Below, in pieces: positions 59,495-64,000 of a stretch of 64,000 nt of DNA. Made by a program: the position numbers and the translations under genes. Source of the DNA: Acidobacteria subdivision 2 bacterium RH1 MAG20. Its GTDB lineage: Bacteria > Acidobacteriota > Terriglobia > Terriglobales > Acidobacteriaceae. The stretch is taken from assembly GCA_002197545.1 (NCBI GenBank), contig NFUO01000112.1, positions 124,001-188,000 of the forward strand, in the 5' to 3' direction. The notes under the pieces were generated by a model that saw nothing but the letters and a program-made list of their open reading frames with translations, did not search any database and had not been told where the DNA came from. The stretch's first letter is position 1; each line of letters opens with the position of its first letter.

Positions 59495-60313
59495 TTAGCC
59501 GGGCTGGAAGGTGTTTTCGAGAACTCCGAGGCCTTCTATGTCTATTTGGATGCGGTCTCCGGGGTTAACGGGGCCTACACCCGCGGGGGTTCCGGTGGGA
59601 ATGAGGTCGCCGGGTTCGAGCGTCATGGTGGCGGTGATGTAGCGGAGCAGATGCGCGATGGGGAAGATGAGGTCGCTGGTGGAGCCCTGCTGTTTGATGG
59701 CTCCGTTGAGGCGGGTAGTGACGGTGACGGGAGTTCCGCCCGTCTCTCCGAATCCGCAGGGGTCGATCTCGTCGGAGACGATGGAACCGACCGGGCAGAA
59801 GGTGTCGAAGCCCTTGCCGCGGGTCCATTGGCCGTCGCTCTTCTGGATGTCGCGGGCGGTGACATCGTTGACGATGACGTAGCCGCGAATGTAGGGGCGG
59901 ACGTCCTCGTCAGGGCCGAGGTTGCGGCAGCGGCGAGCGATGACGATGCCTAATTCTCCCTCGTAATCGACGCGTTCGGAGAGGGCGGGCATGAGGATGA
60001 TGCCGTTGGGAGCGAGGAGTGACGATGGTGGTTTGAGGAAGAGGAGAGGTTCTTTGGGGACTTCGTTGCCTAGTTCGGTGGCGTGGTCGCGGTAGTTGCG
60101 GCCTATGCAGAGGATCTTCGAGGGCGTGACCGGTGGGAGCAGGTGCAGGTCTTTGAGGGGTGTGGGCCGGAATTCGGTTTGAGAAAGGGATTTGGCGGCG
60201 CGGTCTTCCTCGGGGGCTGGCATCGGGCGGATGGCCCAGAGGTCTCCGTCGCGTTGCTCGACAAAGGCGTAGAGGGAGCCGTGCTCGGGGGAGAGAAATT
60301 TACAGTAGCGCAT
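59495..60313 (-). CDS. Fumarylacetoacetate hydrolase family protein
   Basis: 272 residues, cytoplasmic. The FAH C-terminal fold is clear: ILCIGRNYRDHATELGNEVPKEPLLFLKPPSSLLAPNG, VDYEGELGIVIARRC with the metal-binding acids (D-Y-E-G-E-L), IRGYVIVNDVTARDIQKSDGQWTRGKGFDTFCPVG, and GDLIPTGTPAGVGPVNPGDRIQIDIEGLG. Members hydrolyse, decarboxylate or isomerise acylpyruvate-like compounds of aromatic catabolism, and the exact reaction is open. The true start is the ATG at 60313 with AAGGAAC upstream. It follows the Fn3 lipoprotein gene by two bases on the same strand, so the pair is co-transcribed. The much longer open frame upstream is not coding. Confidence 0.93.
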   Translation of the reverse strand: MRYCKFLSPEHGSLYAFVEQRDGDLWAIRPMPAPEEDRAAKSLSQTEFRPTPLKDLHLLPPVTPSKILCIGRNYRDHATELGNEVPKEPLLFLKPPSSLLAPNGIILMPALSERVDYEGELGIVIARRCRNLGPDEDVRPYIRGYVIVNDVTARDIQKSDGQWTRGKGFDTFCPVGSIVSDEIDPCGFGETGGTPVTVTTRLNGAIKQQGSTSDLIFPIAHLLRYITATMTLEPGDLIPTGTPAGVGPVNPGDRIQIDIEGLGVLENTFQPG

Positions 60314-60315
60314 GT

Positions 60316-61437
60316 CTATTGGTTCCTTAGCGATTCCTGGGCTTCGTTGCTGGTGGGACTTTCGTTGTGGGCGGTGTCGATGGCCGTGACGCGGTAAACG
60401 TAGGTTTGGCTGGGTTGGGCTGTGTGGTCGCTGAAAGCGGGGGTTTGAATTGGGGTGGGTGTCAGCCGCGTCGGGGTTCCGGTGGGTGCTCCGTTGGTGA
60501 CTGCCTGGCGGTAGACGATGTAGCCGGTCAGGTCGGGTTCGGTGTTGGGCTCCCAGGAGAGGTCGATGCTGCCGGCAGAGGGGATGGCGGCGAGACCGGT
60601 GGGGGCTTTCGGGGGGAAAGTGTCGCGCATGATGACGGTGATGGCTGCGGATGGGGTGCTGCGTAGTTCGAGCGGGTGGCCGTTGAGGCTGACGGATTGG
60701 ACTCGCTGGGCGGTGTAGCGGTAGGTCTTGCCTCGTTGGGCGGTGGGGTCGATGGTGCCGCCAGGATCGGAGGATTGCTTGCCGGTCTGGAGGTGAATTT
60801 CGGCAGGGGTGGATGGCGCTGATTGGAAGGGTTGTTTGGTGGAGGCTTTGTGGGGAATGGTGGTCTGGACGAGGGTTCGGTCGAGTTCGACGGTGGATGG
60901 TGTGGACTGCGGCTGCCACTCGAGCATTGCGCCGTCGCGGATTGGGGTGGCCTGGAGGTGTTCGACGGGCGGAGACGCGGTACCGGCGGCCGCGAAGGCT
61001 GGTGAGGAGAGTCCCGCTGAGTGGCCGTTGGCGTTGAGAATCTGTACACGATAGATGAGGAGGGTCGCGGGACCGGTAGTCAGGTTGGCGGGCAGGGCTT
61101 CGGAGGCTTCGGTTGGACCGGGTTTAACGGAGAGGCGTTTGACGGTGGGGCAGTTGGGCGCTGCAGAATGCGATGGCGCGGCAGGAAGTTCGCGGCAGAT
61201 CTCGGCGGTGAGAGTGGGCGGAACCTTGAGCCCGTCGGTGGTCTTGTCCGGAGTTGTCCAGTGGAGGGCCACATTGTTGCCTGTGCGAATGGCAGTGAGA
61301 TCGGTGATGAAGCGGGGCAGATGCAGGGACGGGGGACGGGCGGGTCCGGGGCTGGCGCAGCCAGATAAGGATGCTACGAGGAGGGTAACGGCCAGTGCGG
61401 TGGCGTTGCGTTGGGCTGGTTGGCTGGGGAACTTCAT
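60316..61437 (-). CDS. Lipoprotein with fibronectin type III-like domains
   Basis: 373 residues. The signal peptide ends in the lipobox LSGC (TALAVTLLVASLSGCASPG), so it is anchored in a membrane. At least two Fn3-like modules are visible in the mature part. One lies around residues 40-155 (LTAIRTGNNVALHWTTPDKTTDGLK), with a further repeat unit at 160-265. The last is the clearest (APTGLAAIPSAGSIDLSWEPNTEPDLTGYIVYRQ to YVYRVTAIDTAHNESPTSNEAQESL). Such lipoproteins serve as binding or scaffold proteins at the cell surface. No catalytic domain is seen. It is first in a two-gene unit with the FAH-family gene, an odd pairing of surface and metabolic proteins. Confidence 0.85.
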   Translation of the reverse strand: MKFPSQPAQRNATALAVTLLVASLSGCASPGPARPPSLHLPRFITDLTAIRTGNNVALHWTTPDKTTDGLKVPPTLTAEICRELPAAPSHSAAPNCPTVKRLSVKPGPTEASEALPANLTTGPATLLIYRVQILNANGHSAGLSSPAFAAAGTASPPVEHLQATPIRDGAMLEWQPQSTPSTVELDRTLVQTTIPHKASTKQPFQSAPSTPAEIHLQTGKQSSDPGGTIDPTAQRGKTYRYTAQRVQSVSLNGHPLELRSTPSAAITVIMRDTFPPKAPTGLAAIPSAGSIDLSWEPNTEPDLTGYIVYRQAVTNGAPTGTPTRLTPTPIQTPAFSDHTAQPSQTYVYRVTAIDTAHNESPTSNEAQESLRNQ

Positions 61438-61568
61438 TGGTCACAGGCTAGCATTTTGGCCATGACCTATCACCTGCGATGAAAAGAGAAGGAGGCCAAG
61501 ACATCTTTTGATGCGATTTCAACATCTGGTTACGTTACGAAAGACTTTTTTGAGTAGGGGTGGAAGCG

Positions 61569-62363
61569 ATGGCGACTTCGGCAATGACGTTCCGTATGGG
61601 CGGGCCTCGTTTATCCGCTTCTGATCCCGGTGAGCCGGTGGATGAGCGGAATGTTCAGGTGGATGGAAGCGTGGCAGAGTCCTTTATTGCAGAGAAGCGA
61701 ATTGGGGAGCGAATCAAGAACCTTCGATTGAAAAAGTCGATGGGGCTGGTCGAGTTGGGGCGGCATACCGGGCTTTCGGCCAGCTTCCTGTCGCAACTGG
61801 AGACGGGACGGGTGGTGCCGACGCTGCGTAACCTGGCTCGGATTGCGATGGTGTTCTCAAAGGACTTGAGCTATTTTTTCGATGCTGAACCGCAGACGCT
61901 GTTCCGGGTGCATCGTCGGAAGGAGCGGGTGCGGATGCCGCAGACGGGTGCGGACGATCCTGCTTATTTTTTCGAGAGCCTGGGATACCTGGTTCCTGAT
62001 CGGCAGCTCGATCCTTACTTCGCCGAGTTTCTGCCGGTGAAGGCAGGCAGGGTTCCGCGACCGCATCAGCATCCGGGGTGCGAGTTTCTTTACCTGCTGT
62101 CGGGCACGCTGGATGTGCGGCATGGCGATACCATGCACCGGGTCGAGGCGGGTGATGCGATCTACTTTGACGCCGAGACGACCCATAGTTACGTATGCGC
62201 GGGGGATGTTCCGGCTAAAGCTGTGATCGTTACGCTGCAACATGCCCTGATTGCTCAGCAGGGAAATGGTGCGCGGCTGGCGAACGCTGCGGGTGGACGA
62301 ATTCGCAGTGTTGCTCCGGCGGCTGGGCAGATAAAAGCCGTAAAAATACCTAAAGACTTTTAG
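61569..62363 (+). CDS. XRE-family regulator with C-terminal cupin domain
   Basis: 264 residues. A helix-turn-helix domain at ~45-100 (IGERIKNLRLKKSMGLVELGRHTGLSASFLSQLETGRVVPTLRNLARIAMVFSKDLSYFF) is followed by a cupin at ~165-235 with metal-type ligands (PHQHPGCEFLYLLSGTLDVRHGDTMHRVEAGDAIYFDAETTHSY). This PuuR/SutR-like architecture is typical of regulators sensing a small metabolite in the cupin barrel. The first ~40 residues are a variable tail. The ATG at 61569 is used, and a GTG at 61560 is also in frame. It overlaps the convergent metallophosphoesterase gene by four bases. Its targets are unknown, and the divergent Fn3/FAH operon is the nearest candidate. Confidence 0.92.
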   Translation: MATSAMTFRMGGPRLSASDPGEPVDERNVQVDGSVAESFIAEKRIGERIKNLRLKKSMGLVELGRHTGLSASFLSQLETGRVVPTLRNLARIAMVFSKDLSYFFDAEPQTLFRVHRRKERVRMPQTGADDPAYFFESLGYLVPDRQLDPYFAEFLPVKAGRVPRPHQHPGCEFLYLLSGTLDVRHGDTMHRVEAGDAIYFDAETTHSYVCAGDVPAKAVIVTLQHALIAQQGNGARLANAAGGRIRSVAPAAGQIKAVKIPKDF

Positions 62364-63628
62364 CTCACTCCATGAGTCGCCAGCGTGATGGTGACAACAT
62401 CGTTCGGGGTCTTGACGGTGCCGCCATCGCTCTCGGGATGAAGCTCGATGCGCATCGTCTGCGCATTCACGATGATGCGGAGATATCCGTAGTCTGTGGT
62501 GTTGTAGTTTTCGAGCGTTAATGTGTCGTCGATCTTGTAGGGAGTACGGTAGGTTCCGCGCATGGGCGAGAGTGGAGAGTGGCCACCGCACCCGGCGACG
62601 AGGAAGGGGACCTGAAGGTTGTTCACCGTGCGCGTGAACCGTTGATAGTTGTGGGCATGGCCGGAGAAAACGGCGTGCGGCCAGACACCGGCGGCCTGGC
62701 AGGCGGTGTCGATGTCCTGCAGCATCAGAGGGCTGCCTCCATGTACCGATCCGCCGCTGAATGGCGGATGATGCGTGGCGATGATGATTGCGCCGGTAAA
62801 GCTTTCGCTCTTGACTCGTTGCAGAGCGGCGGTGAGGAAGGCGACCTGCCGGTCGTCGAGCACTTTGTTCTGGCCATTCTCTCCGGAGATGACGCCGGGA
62901 TCTTCGAGCACGTTGCTGTAGAGGCCGAGGATGCGGACGAAGGGCGCCTCCAGCGTGAAGTAGACGCCGGGCTGGATCATGGTGGTGCGCAGAAGGCCGC
63001 CGGAGTCCGGTGACTGCACTGGGCTGGAGGTGCAGAAGTTGCGCAGAAACGCATCGAGCGTTGGTTCGGGATCGCCGGTATAAACGACGCCGTCGTGGTT
63101 GCCCGGAATGGCGAGGATGGGTGCGGGGTAGTCGCGATAGGGCTCGTAAAACTGGTCGTAGTAGTAGGTGGCCTCGCCGAAGTAGTAGACGAGGTCGCCC
63201 AGGTGGAAGAGGAATGAGGGGACATCGGCGGGGTTTGCCTCGGTGAAGTCGGTGACCATCTTATCGGCCACCAGAGACTGCGTGGCTGGGCCCTTTGCGC
63301 TGCCTGTATCGCCGACACTGTGGAAGACAATCTGTCCGGCTTGCTGGATGGCCGTCGTTTTGGCTGCTCCCTGAGCCCCATATACCTGTGCGAGCGTGAG
63401 AGTTGGTTCGACTGCGCTGCCGCTCGGCTGAGGAACGGGTTCGAGGGTGTTGAGCTCCCGGTCTTTCTGATCGGTGACGGGATTTCGGAATCCGGTGGGA
63501 TCGGGCGAGGGCTGCGGCTGGCCAAAGATCGGTTGCGTGCTGGCGGTGGATTTTGGATTTGCAGACGATTTATGGGCGACGGACTTCTTTTTGGGTTTTG
63601 CTGAGTGTTCGGGTTGGCGTTTTGGCAT
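62360..63628 (-). CDS. Calcineurin-like metallophosphoesterase
   Basis: 422 residues. All phosphoesterase motifs are present: FHSVGDTGS (GDxG), FLFHLGDLVYYFGEA (GDxxY), AIPGNHDGVV (GNHD), IIATHHPPFSGG (H), and FSGHAHNYQRF (GHxH). The GNHDG and Y-residues after GD resemble purple acid phosphatase-like enzymes. It should be a two-metal hydrolase of phosphomonoesters or diesters. The N-terminal ~95 residues are a Pro/Ser/Lys-rich extension with no signal peptide. Either the protein is cytoplasmic, or the true start is internal. The start is the ATG at 63628. The stop overlaps the convergent cupin regulator's stop by four bases. Confidence 0.92.
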   Translation of the reverse strand: MPKRQPEHSAKPKKKSVAHKSSANPKSTASTQPIFGQPQPSPDPTGFRNPVTDQKDRELNTLEPVPQPSGSAVEPTLTLAQVYGAQGAAKTTAIQQAGQIVFHSVGDTGSAKGPATQSLVADKMVTDFTEANPADVPSFLFHLGDLVYYFGEATYYYDQFYEPYRDYPAPILAIPGNHDGVVYTGDPEPTLDAFLRNFCTSSPVQSPDSGGLLRTTMIQPGVYFTLEAPFVRILGLYSNVLEDPGVISGENGQNKVLDDRQVAFLTAALQRVKSESFTGAIIIATHHPPFSGGSVHGGSPLMLQDIDTACQAAGVWPHAVFSGHAHNYQRFTRTVNNLQVPFLVAGCGGHSPLSPMRGTYRTPYKIDDTLTLENYNTTDYGYLRIIVNAQTMRIELHPESDGGTVKTPNDVVTITLATHGVS

Positions 63629-63721
63629 CGGTCGGCCCCTGCTGCGGTTGCGACAGATATTACACCTGCAAGTCGCTGCAATTTGTTACAGGGTGCGTGG
63701 TTGCTCTTAGCTAAATGAAGT

Positions 63722-63741
63722 CGCCCCTGATCTCAGGGGCG
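63722..63741. terminator. Hairpin after the Bax-inhibitor-1-type gene
   Basis: CGCCCCTG, loop ATCT, CAGGGGCG: eight perfect pairs, about 30 bases after the stop of the minus-strand gene at 63771. On the minus strand it is followed by ACTTCATTTA, so the T-run is weak. Confidence 0.6.
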
Positions 63742-63770
63742 GCTTTGTGGAGGGGAGGTTGTATCGATGC

Positions 63771-64000
63771 TTAGCTTCGGCTGCGACGTCCACCCATCAG
63801 TTGGAGGACGGCGAGGAAGATGTTGATGGCGTCGAGATAGATGGAGAGGGAGAGCGAGACGGCGGAGCGGCCGTCTCCGCCGGCGCGGATGCGGGCGAAG
63901 TCGCCTACGGTGAGCAGGGCGAAGATGCCGAGGGTGAGCCAGGAGTAGGTGTCCGGCGAGAGGAAGTGGAAGAACATGCTGGCGACGCCGGCGATGATCA
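63771..64000 (-). CDS. Bax inhibitor-1/YccA family membrane protein, C-terminal part
   Basis: The minus-strand frame is open to the window edge. About 75 residues are visible: a TM (IIAGVASMFFHFL), SPDTYSWLTLGIFALLTVGDFARIRAGG, then LSLSIYLDAINIFLAVLQLMGGRR. The final S-L-[YS]-L-D-x-[IV]-N-[IL]-F-L-x-[IL]-L-x-[LI] segment is the strongest signature of the BI-1/YccA/YbhL family, including the Asp implicated in calcium or proton leak. These are seven-TM inner-membrane proteins, some regulating FtsH. The N-terminal six TMs lie outside the window. A hairpin follows the stop. Confidence 0.85.
   Translation of the reverse strand, partial: IIAGVASMFFHFLSPDTYSWLTLGIFALLTVGDFARIRAGGDGRSAVSLSLSIYLDAINIFLAVLQLMGGRRSRS

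Noticed and set aside
59495..60919. FAH-family protein extended to 474 residues
   Set aside because: The first ~200 residues are His/Arg/Pro-rich antisense-like sequence overlapping the Fn3 lipoprotein gene in another frame. The family N-terminus and a ribosome site are at 60313.

Overview
The window looks like chromosomal DNA of an Acidobacteriota bacterium, most likely the Terriglobales/Acidobacteriaceae group (Granulicella-, Edaphobacter- or Terriglobus-like). This is inferred from gene content: a PadR regulator followed by a long orphan MacB/FtsX-type permease, a YXWGXW-repeat secreted protein, a PEP-CTERM protein, an M28 peptidase, a GH35 beta-galactosidase, and several dispersed intergenic repeat families. 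GC is high by eye everywhere except one AT-richer island at 21821-24031. No rRNA or tRNA gene and no CRISPR array was seen.

Layout. 1-4434 (minus) is an aromatic amino acid operon: trpB, trpA, a stand-alone chorismate mutase, a type I-beta DAHP synthase and prephenate dehydrogenase, which runs off the left edge. It is preceded by an unreported-looking leader: a 23-codon reading frame rich in Phe, Trp and Tyr, a stem overlapping its Tyr-Trp codons, and a terminator with six Us before trpB. This has the layout of a ribosome-mediated transcription attenuator. 4459-10562 carries an outer-membrane-type protein, a Tat-exported multicopper oxidase, a bifunctional (p)ppGpp synthetase/hydrolase, a secreted coiled-coil protein and an S4 RNA-binding protein. 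10738-13910 is the padR/permease pair with a clear dyad operator. 14210-21743 holds aconitase, a secreted MBL-fold protein, the YXWGXW protein, a small membrane protein and a CDF metal exporter.

21821-24031 is a mobile element bounded by perfect 24-bp inverted repeats. It holds a 3'-truncated IS1595-type transposase and three cargo genes, including a divergent arrangement around a 20-bp palindrome and a two-gene operon ending in a DUF1828/DUF1829-like protein. It appears to have landed inside a copy of a dispersed element whose other copy lies at 14022-14185.

24322-46678 is a mosaic of housekeeping and envelope genes: OsmC, a 59-residue zinc-ribbon protein, acyltransferase 3, an M28 peptidase, MutY, a three-domain ligase/ACP/acyltransferase, an L,D-transpeptidase, a LysR/GNAT pair, a deoxyribonucleotidase-like HAD protein, a C4 zinc-ribbon coiled-coil protein, a pseudokinase with a membrane anchor, a DHA2 exporter, a retropepsin-like protease and a beta-galactosidase. 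46770-49865 contains prmC and prfA (enzyme and substrate) one gene apart. 50008-64000 holds a methyltransferase-like protein, the PEP-CTERM protein, an aldo/keto reductase, an FAD oxidoreductase, ClpB, transaldolase, a fumarylacetoacetase-family protein, an Fn3 lipoprotein, an XRE-cupin regulator, a metallophosphoesterase and the 3' end of a Bax-inhibitor-1-type membrane protein.

The longer intergenic gaps are largely filled by repeats. One is about 130-148 bp with inverted ends (five copies). A second carries a conserved core around GTCATCTCGACCG and CTCTCC (five copies, two of them head to head). A third consists of short GC-rich hairpins.
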